Shown here: piece after piece, positions 40,283-48,497 of the stretch
How the letters are laid out: the number at the start of each line of letters is the position of its first letter
How positions within the stretch are numbered: the first letter of the stretch is position 1
Assembly (NCBI GenBank): GCA_035536185.1
Contig: DATLOM010000058.1
Coordinates: 41,537 to 105,536 of the forward strand
Origin: GCA-2861595 sp035536185
Lineage (GTDB): Bacteria; Actinomycetota; Acidimicrobiia; Acidimicrobiales; GCA-2861595
Length of the DNA stretch: 64,000 nt
Reading direction: 5' to 3'
The notes under the pieces: generated by a model
Database searches by the model: none
Told to the model about the DNA's origin: nothing
What the model saw: only the letters and a program-made list of their open reading frames with translations
Program-made: the position numbers and the translations under genes

Positions 40283-41215
40283 GTGACCAATCTCGTCACC
40301 TTCCTGCTCCACACCCGCCGACCCGTGAGCCAGCAGGACGTGGTGGAACAGGTCCCCGGGTACCCCTCGGGCGAGGCGGCCCGGCGTCAGGCCTTCGAGC
40401 GGGACAAGCGGGTACTGCGTCAGGAGGGAGTGCCGCTGACCGAGGAGGGCGGCCGCTACCGGATCAGGCCGCAGGACTACTACCTGCCGGAGCTGGACCT
40501 CACCCCCGACGAGCGGGTGGCACTCAACGTGGCCGTGGCCGCAGTGTCCGTCAGCCCGGAGCAGGGCCGCAGTGCCATCCGGAAGCTGGGTGGAGCCGAG
40601 GTGGCGGAGCCGCTGTCGTCCTCCGAGGGGGCCGTTCCCGTGGGAGCCCGCCTCGTCGATCTCCCGGCCCTGCCGGCGCTGCCGGTGCTGCACGCGGCGA
40701 TACGCGACCGCGCCGTGGTCGGCTTCGCCTACAAGAGAGAGGCGCGGCGGGTCGAGCCCTACGGCCTGCTGTTCAGGGACGGCCACTGGTACCTCGCCGG
40801 CACCGACATCGGCCGTGCCGCCCGGCGCACCTTCCGGGTGGACCGGATCGAGGGGGCGGTGGAGGTGGGGCCGGCAGGTGCGTTCGAGCCACCGGCAGCG
40901 TTCGATCCGGCCGAGGCCCTGGCCCCCCAGCCGTGGCTGCTCGGCGGCGAGGAGATCGTGACCGCGCTGGTGGTGGTGGACGGTGTCCTGGCCGGAAAGG
41001 TCAGGGCCGACCTGGGCGACGAGGCGGTGCGGGAGCAGCGGCCCGACGGCTCCACGATCTTCGCCTTCGCCGTCACCAACACCGCCGCCTTCCGGGCCTG
41101 GCTGCTCGGGCTCGGTACCCGCGCCGAGGTGGTGGGCCCCCCAAATCTGCGGGCCGAGGTGATGGCGTGGCTCGAGTCCATCGCCGGCGGCGCCCCGCCG
41201 GCAGGCTCCCCATGA
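40283..41215 (+). CDS. pafB: WYL-domain regulator, PafB type
   Basis: 310 residues from GTG at 40283. N-terminal helix-turn-helix (VTNLVTFLLHTRRPVSQQDV, EVAR-like AARRQAFERDKRVLRQEG) and a WYL domain (VVGFAYKREARRVEPYGLLF, GHWYLAG, RTFRVDRIEG), then the WCX extension. In mycobacteria PafB and PafC form a heterodimer that activates the RecA-independent DNA-damage response. The family normally begins with a few more residues (RFER precedes in frame), but no ATG/GTG/TTG lies there, so an ATT start is possible. It overlaps the next gene by 4 bp. Confidence 0.88.
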   Translation: MTNLVTFLLHTRRPVSQQDVVEQVPGYPSGEAARRQAFERDKRVLRQEGVPLTEEGGRYRIRPQDYYLPELDLTPDERVALNVAVAAVSVSPEQGRSAIRKLGGAEVAEPLSSSEGAVPVGARLVDLPALPALPVLHAAIRDRAVVGFAYKREARRVEPYGLLFRDGHWYLAGTDIGRAARRTFRVDRIEGAVEVGPAGAFEPPAAFDPAEALAPQPWLLGGEEIVTALVVVDGVLAGKVRADLGDEAVREQRPDGSTIFAFAVTNTAAFRAWLLGLGTRAEVVGPPNLRAEVMAWLESIAGGAPPAGSP

Positions 41216-42174
41216 GCGCCCGCAGGAGCGACCACGGCCCCCGGCTGGCCCGGCTGCTGGCCATGGTCCCATGGCTGCTGAGCGAAGGGGGGGCCTCCGT
41301 CTCCGACATCGCCTCCCGCTTCGGTATCGAAGAGGCCGAGGTGATAGGCGATCTCGGCCTGGTGGGTCTCTGCGGCGTGCCTCCCTACGGCGGGGGCGAC
41401 CTGATCGACATCATCGTCGACGACGGCTGGGTCAGCGCGTTCGCCGGTCCCTTCTTCACCAGGCCCATGCGCCTCACCCCGGCCGAGGGCTTCGCCGTTC
41501 TCGCCGCCGGGCGGGCGCTGCTGGCCGTGCCGGGCGCCGATCTGGAGGGGTCCCTGGCCCGGGCGCTGGCCAAGCTGGAAGCGGTCGTCGGCGAAGGCGG
41601 CAGCCTCGAGGTGGACATCGACCCCCCCGAGGGGCTGGCCGCGGTGCGGGCGGGCATCGCCGGCCACGAGCGGCTGGAGGTCGACTACTACTCGGCCTGG
41701 CGCGACGAGGTCAGCGAGCGCCGCATCGACCCCCTGGTCGCCTACTCCCTCGCCGGGCGGTGGTACGTCGACGCCTATTGCCACCGCGCCGGCGGGCCCC
41801 GCCGGTTCCGTGTCGACCGCATCCGGTCCGTGCGGCCGACGGGGGAGCACTTCGAACCCATGGACGCCTCGCCCCCCGAGCAGGCCTTCACTCCCGGGCC
41901 CGACACCCGGACGGTGACGTTGACCCTGCCGGCGTCGGCGCGCTGGGTGGCCGAGACCTACCCGGTGCGCAGCGTCGAGGAGCTGGGCGGTGGGCACATG
42001 CAGGTGGTGCTAGAGGTGACGGGCCCGGCGTGGCTGGAACGCCTGCTGCTCAGGCTCGGGCCGGAGGCTGCCGTCGTCGAGCCGGAGGATCTCCGGGGCC
42101 TGGCCGCCGAAGCCGCATCACGCCTGCTGGCCCGTTACCGGGTCACGCCATCACCATTAGCGTCAGCTCCGTGA
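41212..42174 (+). CDS. pafC: WYL-domain regulator, PafC type
   Basis: 320 residues. Helix-turn-helix region LARLLAMVPWLLSEGGASVS followed by DIASRFGIEEAEVIGDLGLV, then a WYL domain (LEVDYYSAWRDEVSERRIDP, GRWYVDAYC, RRFRVDRIRSVRP) and a C-terminal WCX domain. ATG start overlaps the pafB stop (ATGA). Two adjacent, non-identical WYL proteins in this order are the PafBC arrangement. No pafA or proteasome genes are nearby, as is usual for pafBC in proteasome-distal loci. Confidence 0.88.
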   Translation: MSARRSDHGPRLARLLAMVPWLLSEGGASVSDIASRFGIEEAEVIGDLGLVGLCGVPPYGGGDLIDIIVDDGWVSAFAGPFFTRPMRLTPAEGFAVLAAGRALLAVPGADLEGSLARALAKLEAVVGEGGSLEVDIDPPEGLAAVRAGIAGHERLEVDYYSAWRDEVSERRIDPLVAYSLAGRWYVDAYCHRAGGPRRFRVDRIRSVRPTGEHFEPMDASPPEQAFTPGPDTRTVTLTLPASARWVAETYPVRSVEELGGGHMQVVLEVTGPAWLERLLLRLGPEAAVVEPEDLRGLAAEAASRLLARYRVTPSPLASAP

Positions 42175-42599
42175 AGGTAACGATGCTGTTGTGCGACGCC
42201 GCCCAGGTGGCCGACGGAAAGCTGTTCATTCTCGGCGGTGGCTGGAGTGTCATCGGCCCCGACCCCGCCCCCTCGGCCATCGCCCTCAAGCTGGAGGTCG
42301 ACTGGCACGAGGCGGCCACGTCCCATCACTGGGAGCTGTTCCTGCTCGACGCCGACGGCCGGGAGGTGGGTGTCGACACTCCCGACGGGCGCCAGCTCAT
42401 CGAGATCCGGGGCGACTTCGAAGTCGGCCGGCCCGAGGGGATCCCGCCCGGCAGCCCCATCGACCTGCCTCTCGCCATCAACCTGGGGCCGCTCCCTCTG
42501 CCCCCGGGTGCTCGCTTCACCTGGCGGTTCACGGTGGACGGCGAGTCCGACGACGGGTGGTCGCTGGGGTTCACGACCCGCCCCGCAGTGGTGGTCTGA
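42171..42599 (+). CDS. DUF6941 family protein
   Basis: 142 residues, a compact beta-rich protein: KVTMLLCDAAQVADGKLFIL then GGGWSVIGPDPAPSAIALKL, and FTWRFTVDGESDDGWSLGFT at the end. This matches the small actinobacterial family DUF6941, of unknown function. GTG at 42171 overlaps the pafC stop as GTGA, so it is translated with pafBC. The family's position behind pafBC in this genome may hint at a link with the DNA-damage response, but that is inference. Confidence 0.78.
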   Translation: MKVTMLLCDAAQVADGKLFILGGGWSVIGPDPAPSAIALKLEVDWHEAATSHHWELFLLDADGREVGVDTPDGRQLIEIRGDFEVGRPEGIPPGSPIDLPLAINLGPLPLPPGARFTWRFTVDGESDDGWSLGFTTRPAVVV

Positions 42600-42672
42600 G
42601 AGGCCCCTGAGGCGGCGTGACCTCCACACCTTCTGCGCTCAATAAGCGCCGGCGCTGAGCCGATACTGCAGC

Positions 42673-43380
42673 ATGGCTCTGCTCGGCACGCTCGCCGACT
42701 TCCACGTCGACGACATCCTCGTTCTCCTATCGTCCACCAAGAAGACCGGGGTCCTGGTTGTGGAGGGCGGTGGCCGCAGCGGCCGGGTATGGCTGGATGG
42801 CGGCCAGCTCGTCGGAGGCCAGTCCGGTCCCGATCACGAGCCTGCCGTAGTGGTGTTCGACCTGCTCCGCCTGGACCAGGGCCGGTTCTCCTTCGACGAT
42901 GGTGTGGCGCCGCCGACCGACGGGCCGCCTCTCGAGGTGTCGGCGGTGCTGTCCGAGGCCAGGGCCAAGCTGGCCGAGTGGCGCGACATCGAAGCTGTCG
43001 TGCCGACCATGAGCTCGTTGGTCGCTCTCGACCCCGCCGGCGGTGGCAACGGTGACATCACGATCGGCGCCGACGACTGGCGCACTGTGGCTGCGGTCGG
43101 TGCCGGCGGCACCGTGGCCGAAGTCGGGTCCCGGCTGTCCGCCGGTGAGTTCGCCGCCAGCAAGGCGGTGAAGTCCCTCGTGGACGCCGGGCTGGCCACC
43201 GTCACCGCCCGCCCGGCTGAGGCCCCGGCCACCGCTCCTGCCGCCGGTGCGCCGGCGCCCGCGGAGGCCCCTCGCGCCGCGCCGCCTGCCGCCGCCCCCG
43301 CCACCCGCTCGGCGGAGGGTCAGCCGGCTTCGCGCAGCGACCTGGTGCGCCAGCTGTCCGAGCTTCGCGGCGGCAGCTGA
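42673..43380 (+). CDS. DUF4388 protein
   Basis: 235 residues. The N-terminal ~100 residues match DUF4388 (MALLGTLADFHVDDILVLLS, TGVLVVEGGGRSGRVWLDGG, GRFSFDDG). A middle helical segment is followed by a winged-helix-like region (DWRTVAAVGAGGTVAEVGSR) and an Ala/Pro-rich linker with a short C-terminal helix (DLVRQLSELRGG). DUF4388 domains often occur in signalling or gliding-related proteins; the role here is unknown. A GATACT sits just upstream of the ATG, consistent with leaderless transcription. Confidence 0.8.
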   Translation: MALLGTLADFHVDDILVLLSSTKKTGVLVVEGGGRSGRVWLDGGQLVGGQSGPDHEPAVVVFDLLRLDQGRFSFDDGVAPPTDGPPLEVSAVLSEARAKLAEWRDIEAVVPTMSSLVALDPAGGGNGDITIGADDWRTVAAVGAGGTVAEVGSRLSAGEFAASKAVKSLVDAGLATVTARPAEAPATAPAAGAPAPAEAPRAAPPAAAPATRSAEGQPASRSDLVRQLSELRGGS

Positions 43381-43415
43381 GCCAGCCGCGGGGGTCGCCG
43401 CCTACGGTGAGGCCG

Positions 43416-44264
43416 ATGCGCAGGCCTCTGCTCGTCTTTCTGGTCGTCGTAGCCGTGCTCGGTGCCGCCTGCGGGAGCGAGGAGAAGACACCGCAGCAGA
43501 TCCTGGCAGGTGCCCCCGCCGAGACGGCTGCGGCCAGGACGTCGAAGGTGGCCCTGAACGTCAGCGTGAAAGGCGGTGCCGAGAGCGTCGACTTCAAGGG
43601 CGACGGCGCCTTCGACTTCAAGTCCCAGCGGGGGAGGCTCGTGCTGGACCTCAGCTCCCTGGGCCTGGCCGGCGCCGGCGGGACCACCGAGATCGTCTTC
43701 AACGCCGACGTGGTGTTCATGAAGCTGCCCTTCGACCTGCCCCAGCTCCAGGCCAAGCCGTGGGTGCGGATCGACCTGACCAAGCTCGACGAGCTCTCCG
43801 GGATCGACGTGTCGCAGCTCCGCCAGATCCAGAGCAACGACCCGACGGCCGCGCTCAACTACCTGCGAGGCGCCACGGACAACGTCCAGGTGCTGGGCCA
43901 GGAAGACGTGCGAGGGGCCAGGACGACGCACTACAAGGCGTTGATCGATCTCCAGAAGGCGGCCCGCGAGGTGGCCCCTCAGTACAAGGACGACATCACC
44001 CAGATCATCAAGCAGCTCGGCAGCGACACCATCGACAGCGACGTCTGGCTGGACGACGAGGGCCGCCTCCGCAAGCTGCAGTACCAGGTCGACCTGTCAA
44101 AGGTCGACCTGCCCATCCAAGAGGGTGCGCCCCCGCCGACCGGCACCCTGACCGCCGTATTCGAGCTGTTCGACTTCGGCACCGACATCGCCGTGGCCGA
44201 TCCACCCGCCGACCAGGTCACCGATTTCCAGGACCTGATGCAGAGGAGCCCCAGCCGCAAGTAG
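43416..44264 (+). CDS. LppX/LprG-like lipoprotein
   Basis: 282 residues. Signal sequence with lipobox LGAACG (Cys19), then a mixed beta fold with the pattern of the LppX_LprAFG family: SKVALNVSVKGGAESVDFKG, ALNYLRGATDNVQVLGQEDV, TTHYKALIDL, and LRKLQYQVDLSKVDL. Family members bind and carry lipids across the periplasm-like space in mycobacteria; the ligand here is unknown. ATG at 43416 gives a compact signal peptide; GTG at 43407 is an alternative. Confidence 0.83.
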   Translation: MRRPLLVFLVVVAVLGAACGSEEKTPQQILAGAPAETAAARTSKVALNVSVKGGAESVDFKGDGAFDFKSQRGRLVLDLSSLGLAGAGGTTEIVFNADVVFMKLPFDLPQLQAKPWVRIDLTKLDELSGIDVSQLRQIQSNDPTAALNYLRGATDNVQVLGQEDVRGARTTHYKALIDLQKAAREVAPQYKDDITQIIKQLGSDTIDSDVWLDDEGRLRKLQYQVDLSKVDLPIQEGAPPPTGTLTAVFELFDFGTDIAVADPPADQVTDFQDLMQRSPSRK

Positions 44265-44284
44265 GCCCCAGGGCCAGGCGGGGG

Positions 44285-46516
44285 TCAGCGGGGCCGGGTG
44301 GTCGACGATGTCGATGCCGGCACCGACGTCGATGTGGTCGAGCTCGAGGTCGACGTCGAGGTCGTGCTCGAGGTGGTGGTGGCGGTCGTGGTGCTGCTGG
44401 TGGCGACGGGAGCCGGCGTTCGACCGGACGGCCTGGTGGTCGTGGTGGTCCTGGGCAGGGTCAGCCCCGGCGACAGACCCGGCGCCGTCGTGGTGGACGA
44501 TGTGCTCGACGACGAGGTGCTCGCAACCGTCGTAGAGGTGGTCGACGGCGCGGGGCTGGGGTCGGACCGGCGGCCGTCGATGCGCTCGAGGTCGAGGCTG
44601 TCCGGCGAAGCCGTGTGCACCGGCTCCACGGGGAGGCCGGCGACGGCCGGCTTCATGGCGGCCGCCCAGATCTGGGCGGGGAACGATCCGCCGGTGACGC
44701 GGCGGCCGTGGACGTTGGTCATGGGCACGATCTTGTCGGGATGACCCACCCAGACTGCCGTTGACCTCTGGGGCACGAACCCGACGAACCAGGCGTCGCC
44801 GTAGTTCTGCGTGGTGCCGGTCTTGCCGGCCATGGGCCGTCCTATGGCGGCGGCCTTTCCCGTTCCCTTGGTGACGACGTTCACCAGCGCCGAGTTGAGG
44901 ACACCGATCTCGCCGGCGTCGTACCGGCGACTCGAGTCGTCCCGGTGGCGGTAGATCGTCCGCCCGGAGCGGTCGGAGATCGACTCGATGGCGTAAGGCG
45001 TTGCGTAGGTGCCGCGGGCGGCGAAGGTGGCGAAGGCCGCCGCCTGCTCCAGTGGGGTCAAGCCCTTGCGCAGGCCACCGAGGGCGATGGCCGGCCGGGC
45101 ACCGACGTTCTCGTCGACGTCGTGCACCCCGAGCGTCGCCGCCGTGCGCACCACGTCGGGCGGGTCCACCCTCAGGATCAACTGCGCGAACACGGTGTTG
45201 ATCGAGTCGGTCATGGCGTCGTGGATGCTGGACCGCCCGCCGCCCTCGCCCTCGTAGTTGTTCACCGTGTAGCGCTCGCCCCTGTACTCCAGCTGCTTGG
45301 GCGAAGAGGCGTCGAAGGTGGAGCGGGGATCGATCCCCTCCTGCAGGGCGGCCAGCTCGACGAAGGGCTTGAAGGACGACCCCGGCTGGCGGCGGCCCTG
45401 GCTGGCGAGATCGAACTTGCGGGTCGAGAAGTCGCGGCCGCCGTAGAGAACCCGGATGGCACCGTCCCCGGGTTCCACGGTGGCGATGGCGGCCTCGGGG
45501 TCTCCCTCCTCACCGAGGATGGTCTGGACCGCCTTGACGGCGGCATCGAAGGCCTTCGGGTCGAGGGTGGTGCGCACGGTGTACCCGCCGGTGAACAGCT
45601 GCTTGCCGCGGGACTCGCGGGACCCACCCAGCTCGTCGATGCCGGCGGCCTCCCGCTTCACGAGCTCCACGAAGTGCGGGGCCCGGGCCGCCGTCGCCGC
45701 TGTGGCTTCGCTCAGCTCGATCGGAGCGGCGAGAGCGGCGGACAGCTGGTCGGGCTTCAACCATCCGTGCTTGGCCATGTTCCGCAGCACCTGATCGCGC
45801 CTCGCCCGCACCCGGTCCGGGCGCGTGCGGGGATCGAGGATCTCCGGAGACTTGATCTTCCCGGCCAGGAGGGCGGCCTGCTGCGGGCTCAGGGCATCGG
45901 GGCCCACCCCGAAGTACGACTGCGAGGCGGAAGAGATGCCGTAGGCGCCCTCACCGAAGTACACCTGGTTGAGGTAACGCTCGAGCAGCTCGTCCTTCGA
46001 GTACCTGTCCTCGAGCCTCACCGCGTACTGAAGCTCGCGCACCTTGCGCAGCAGGGTCTTCTCCGACTTCGTGTAGTTGAGCTTCGCCAGCTGCTGGGTG
46101 ATGGTGCTCCCACCCTGGAGGCTTCCCTGCGCCGTACGCACCAGCGCCCGCAGAATGGCCGCGGGGTCCACCCCCTCGTGGTCGTAGAAGTTGGCGTCCT
46201 CTGCGGCCAGGACCGCTTTGGGGACATGGTCGGGCAGACGGTCCAGACGGACAGGGTCGAGGCGCTTGGCGCCGTCCAGCTCGGCCAGGACACTGCCGTC
46301 GGCGGCGAGGACCCGGGTGCCGGCGGAGAGGTCGTCGAAGTTGGAGATGTCCGGAGCAACCGGTGAAAGGACGACGAGGAGGGCCTTGCCCGTGACCACG
46401 GCGGCGGCCCTCCGCAGCGGCGGGACGACCAGGACGAGGACGAGGACGGCCAACGTCACGAGGGCCACCCTGGCCCAGGGAACCCGGGAAAACCTGCTCG
46501 ACGCCACGCTTGCCAC
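44285..46516 (-). CDS. Class A penicillin-binding protein (transglycosylase/transpeptidase)
   Basis: 743 residues. Membrane anchor at about 15-32. GT51 domain: AAEDANFYDHEGVDPAAI with catalytic Glu106, GGSTITQQLAKLNYT, ERYLNQVYFGEGAYGI. Transpeptidase domain: SSFK (about 380-383) in QPGSSFKPF, SIN in MTDSINTVFAQ, KTGTTQNYGDAWFVG. So both polymerase and cross-linking activities should be present. The last ~90 residues are a Thr/Ser/Pro-rich low-complexity tail (TTTTTRPSGRTPAPV), likely extracellular wall-embedded sequence. Convergent with the LppX-like gene, divergent from hup. Confidence 0.94.
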   Translation of the reverse strand: MASVASSRFSRVPWARVALVTLAVLVLVLVVPPLRRAAAVVTGKALLVVLSPVAPDISNFDDLSAGTRVLAADGSVLAELDGAKRLDPVRLDRLPDHVPKAVLAAEDANFYDHEGVDPAAILRALVRTAQGSLQGGSTITQQLAKLNYTKSEKTLLRKVRELQYAVRLEDRYSKDELLERYLNQVYFGEGAYGISSASQSYFGVGPDALSPQQAALLAGKIKSPEILDPRTRPDRVRARRDQVLRNMAKHGWLKPDQLSAALAAPIELSEATAATAARAPHFVELVKREAAGIDELGGSRESRGKQLFTGGYTVRTTLDPKAFDAAVKAVQTILGEEGDPEAAIATVEPGDGAIRVLYGGRDFSTRKFDLASQGRRQPGSSFKPFVELAALQEGIDPRSTFDASSPKQLEYRGERYTVNNYEGEGGGRSSIHDAMTDSINTVFAQLILRVDPPDVVRTAATLGVHDVDENVGARPAIALGGLRKGLTPLEQAAAFATFAARGTYATPYAIESISDRSGRTIYRHRDDSSRRYDAGEIGVLNSALVNVVTKGTGKAAAIGRPMAGKTGTTQNYGDAWFVGFVPQRSTAVWVGHPDKIVPMTNVHGRRVTGGSFPAQIWAAAMKPAVAGLPVEPVHTASPDSLDLERIDGRRSDPSPAPSTTSTTVASTSSSSTSSTTTAPGLSPGLTLPRTTTTTRPSGRTPAPVATSSTTTATTTSSTTSTSTSSSTTSTSVPASTSSTTRPR

Positions 46517-46657
46517 TTGCCACCAGCCGCCTCAGGCCAAACCTGGTGATCCAGTGCCCAGAGGCGGCGACTGGCATGTTTCCCTTGTGCCAGAAGGGAT
46601 TCTTGCCGCCACACCTGAAAAAGCCTTGTACCAGAAGGCCATAGTCAAATGAAATGC

Positions 46658-46686
46658 TTGACCTGGCTGCTCAGTTCCTCTTTGAT
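46658..46686 (+). promoter_or_regulatory. Promoter of the HU gene
   Basis: TTGACC (46658-46663), a 17-bp spacer and TTTGAT (46681-46686), 33 bp before the TTG start of hup; AGGAGG stands five bases before that start. The surrounding 200 bp is visibly more AT-rich than the rest of the window. Confidence 0.6.
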
Positions 46687-46719
46687 TAGGCGGACTTCCC
46701 CAAGAGCCCAGGAGGACCG

Positions 46720-47145
46720 TTGAACAGAGCAGATCTCGTCGAGAAGGTGAGAAGCGAAGTCGGCTTGGCCAAAGGCCAAGCCGAGGAGGCAGTAGAGGCC
46801 ACGGTGCGGTCGGTCATCGCCGCCGTGAAGGCCGGCGAGCGGGTCAACATCTTCGGCTTCGGGACCTTCAACCCGTCCTCCCGTGCTGCCCGTACCGGCC
46901 GCAACCCCCAGACCGGCGAAGCCGTGAAGATCGCCGCATCCAAGGGCGTGCGGTTCTCGCCGGCATCGGCCTTCAAGGTCGCGCTCAACCCAAAGAGTGC
47001 GAAGAAGGCGGCACCGGCGGCCAAGACCGCCAAGTCCGCCAAGACCGCCAAGGCGACCAAGGCCGCTCCGGCCAAGGCGACCAAGGCCAACAAGGCGACC
47101 AAGGCCGCTCCGGCCAAGGCCACCAAGTCCACCAAGAAGCGCTAA
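46720..47145 (+). CDS. hup: HU-family DNA-binding protein with Lys/Ala tail
   Basis: 141 residues from TTG at 46720. The first ~90 residues are a complete HU: NRADLVEKVRSEVGLAKGQA, VNIFGFGTFNPSSRAARTGR with the DNA-intercalating arm NPQTGEAVKIAA, and FSPASAFKVALN. The rest is a tail of repeated KATKAAPAKATKANKATK units as in actinobacterial HupB, which adds H1-like DNA compaction. A second, wholly H1-like gene follows 21 bp after it, so the two are probably co-expressed nucleoid proteins. Confidence 0.93.
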   Translation: MNRADLVEKVRSEVGLAKGQAEEAVEATVRSVIAAVKAGERVNIFGFGTFNPSSRAARTGRNPQTGEAVKIAASKGVRFSPASAFKVALNPKSAKKAAPAAKTAKSAKTAKATKAAPAKATKANKATKAAPAKATKSTKKR

Positions 47146-47166
47146 CCGAAAGGCCGGTACGGATAC

Positions 47167-47556
47167 ATGAGCCCCACCCCAACGAAGAAGAAGGCCCCTG
47201 CTGCCACCAAGAGTGCCGCCAAGAAGGCGGTGAAGAAGGTGGCCAGCAAGGTGACGCCGACCAAGAAGAAGGCGGCGGCAACCAGTGGCAGGAAGGTCTC
47301 GCCGAAGAAGGCGGCACCGGCCAAGAAGGCATCCCCGGTCGCCACCAAGACCACTGGTGCCAACAAGGCGACCAAGCAGTCGGTGAAGAAGGCCGCAGCC
47401 ACGCCGAACAAGACGGCCAAGAGCCCAGCCCTGGCGGCCAAGACGGTCCCGGCCAAGCCTGCGGCCTCCGGGCGCGGCGTGTCCGCCACGGCCAAGAAGA
47501 CCTCGGCCGCGGGCAAGACCAAGCCCACGAAGGCCAAGGCGACCAAGAAGAAGTAG
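47167..47556 (+). CDS. Histone-H1-like Lys/Ala-rich protein
   Basis: 129 residues of low complexity, rich in Lys, Ala, Thr and Pro, with units such as KKAVKKVASKVTPTKKKAAA and SPKKAAPAKKASP. No globular domain. It resembles the C-terminal tails of eukaryotic H1 and bacterial H1-like proteins and should bind DNA non-specifically. It is the second gene after hup and ends at a strong hairpin. Expression as a separate chain, rather than as the HU tail, is the unusual point. Confidence 0.78.
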   Translation: MSPTPTKKKAPAATKSAAKKAVKKVASKVTPTKKKAAATSGRKVSPKKAAPAKKASPVATKTTGANKATKQSVKKAAATPNKTAKSPALAAKTVPAKPAASGRGVSATAKKTSAAGKTKPTKAKATKKK

Positions 47557-47566
47557 CACGGCGCCG

Positions 47567-47594
47567 GCGCCCGGGGGAGGGGTACCCCGGGCGC
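47567..47594. terminator. Bidirectional hairpin between H1-like and cofC genes
   Basis: GCGCCCGGGG (47567-47576) and CCCCGGGCGC (47585-47594) form a perfect 10-bp stem with an 8-base loop, between the ends of two convergent genes. No T-run follows, so it would act as a GC-only terminator or 3'-end stabiliser. Confidence 0.6.
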
Positions 47595-47613
47595 GGCACC
47601 GACAGGCCCAGGT

Positions 47614-48186
47614 TCAGCCGGGCACCAGGTCGGTGGGCAGGTCCACGTCCCAACTGAGCAGCGGCTCACGCAGCACCCGTACGGGTAAGCCGAGGCGGTT
47701 GCACTCGCCGACGTGACGAGCGAAGGAGCCAGGGCCGTAGGAGAAGCGAAATCCCGCCCCGGTGGGTACGGCGACCACGTTGGTGCCGTCGTCGCCGCGG
47801 TCCGGCACGAGGGTGACTCCTGCGAACTCGGCAACGGGTGCGAGCTCGGCGGCCAGCGGGAGATCGGCGTGGGCGACGATCAACGTGGTGACACCGCCCT
47901 CGGCCAGCACGGCCACTCCGTGGCTCACGGCGCCGTTCAGCCCTCGTGCCGGCGCCCAGACGACGGCGGCGCCCAGGGCTGATGCCCATGCGGCGACGGC
48001 CGGGTCGTCACAGACCACCGTCACGGGGAGGGGCCGGGCCGCCCGCAGGACCGACTCCGCCATCCCCCGCACCAGGGCCTCCCGGTCCGGGTCGCTCATG
48101 GCTCGAGCCAGCCGCCCCTTGGCCTCGGCGAAGGCCTTCACCGGTACGAGCACAGCGACGCCTGGGGGCGGCAGCGCCGACGTCAC
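47614..48186 (-). CDS. cofC: 2-phospho-L-lactate (or phosphoenolpyruvate) guanylyltransferase
   Basis: 190 residues from GTG at 48186. Nucleotidyltransferase of F420 biosynthesis: VAVLVPVKAFAEAKGRLARA at the N terminus, VVCDDPAVAAWASALGA, GLNGAVSHGV, TTLIVAHADLPLAAEL and LVPDRGDDGTNVVAVP. It activates 2-phospholactate or, in actinobacteria, phosphoenolpyruvate with GTP before joining to Fo. It overlaps the upstream monooxygenase-like gene by 4 bp (GTGA). cofD/cofE are not in the window. Confidence 0.9.
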   Translation of the reverse strand: MTSALPPPGVAVLVPVKAFAEAKGRLARAMSDPDREALVRGMAESVLRAARPLPVTVVCDDPAVAAWASALGAAVVWAPARGLNGAVSHGVAVLAEGGVTTLIVAHADLPLAAELAPVAEFAGVTLVPDRGDDGTNVVAVPTGAGFRFSYGPGSFARHVGECNRLGLPVRVLREPLLSWDVDLPTDLVPG

Positions 48187-48491
48187 GCCAGAACTTCGAA
48201 CACCCGTATGACCGGCTCCTGGCGCAACAGCTGCAGGATCCGGACCTGCGCCTCGGCAACGGGCCGCGACCCGATGGCGATCTCCATCTCCTCCAGGCCC
48301 GACCACCGGGAGACGGCGGCGCCTTCGATGAGGCCGCCGGCGCTGGCCTGCACGGACATCACCAGCTCCATGGTCAGGCAACCAGGGAGCTGGCCGTACA
48401 CGGGCAGCACGTCCTCGGAGAACAACTGGCGCAGGGTCTGCACGTCGGCCGGGTCGATGGCGGTCTGGAACATCCGCAACACCTGTGTCAT
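48183..48491 (-). CDS. Dimeric alpha/beta-barrel (ABM-like) protein
   Basis: 102 residues with the beta-alpha-beta pattern of antibiotic-biosynthesis-monooxygenase-like proteins: VLRMFQTAIDPADVQTLRQL, LPGCLTMELVMSVQASAGGL, VSRWSGLEEMEIAI. These act as small oxygenases, haem-degrading enzymes or dimerisation modules; catalytic residues are not clear here. The gene lies between a phosphoesterase (6-bp gap) and cofC (overlap), so it belongs to a three-gene operon. Confidence 0.7.
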   Translation of the reverse strand: MTQVLRMFQTAIDPADVQTLRQLFSEDVLPVYGQLPGCLTMELVMSVQASAGGLIEGAAVSRWSGLEEMEIAIGSRPVAEAQVRILQLLRQEPVIRVFEVLA

Positions 48492-48497
48492 CGTCGC

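Noticed and set aside
39131..41272. 713-residue minus-strand frame covering pafB antisense and the PRC-barrel gene
   Set aside because: Only the last 348 residues (from GTG 40177) are the PRC-barrel protein; the upstream part is antisense to pafB.
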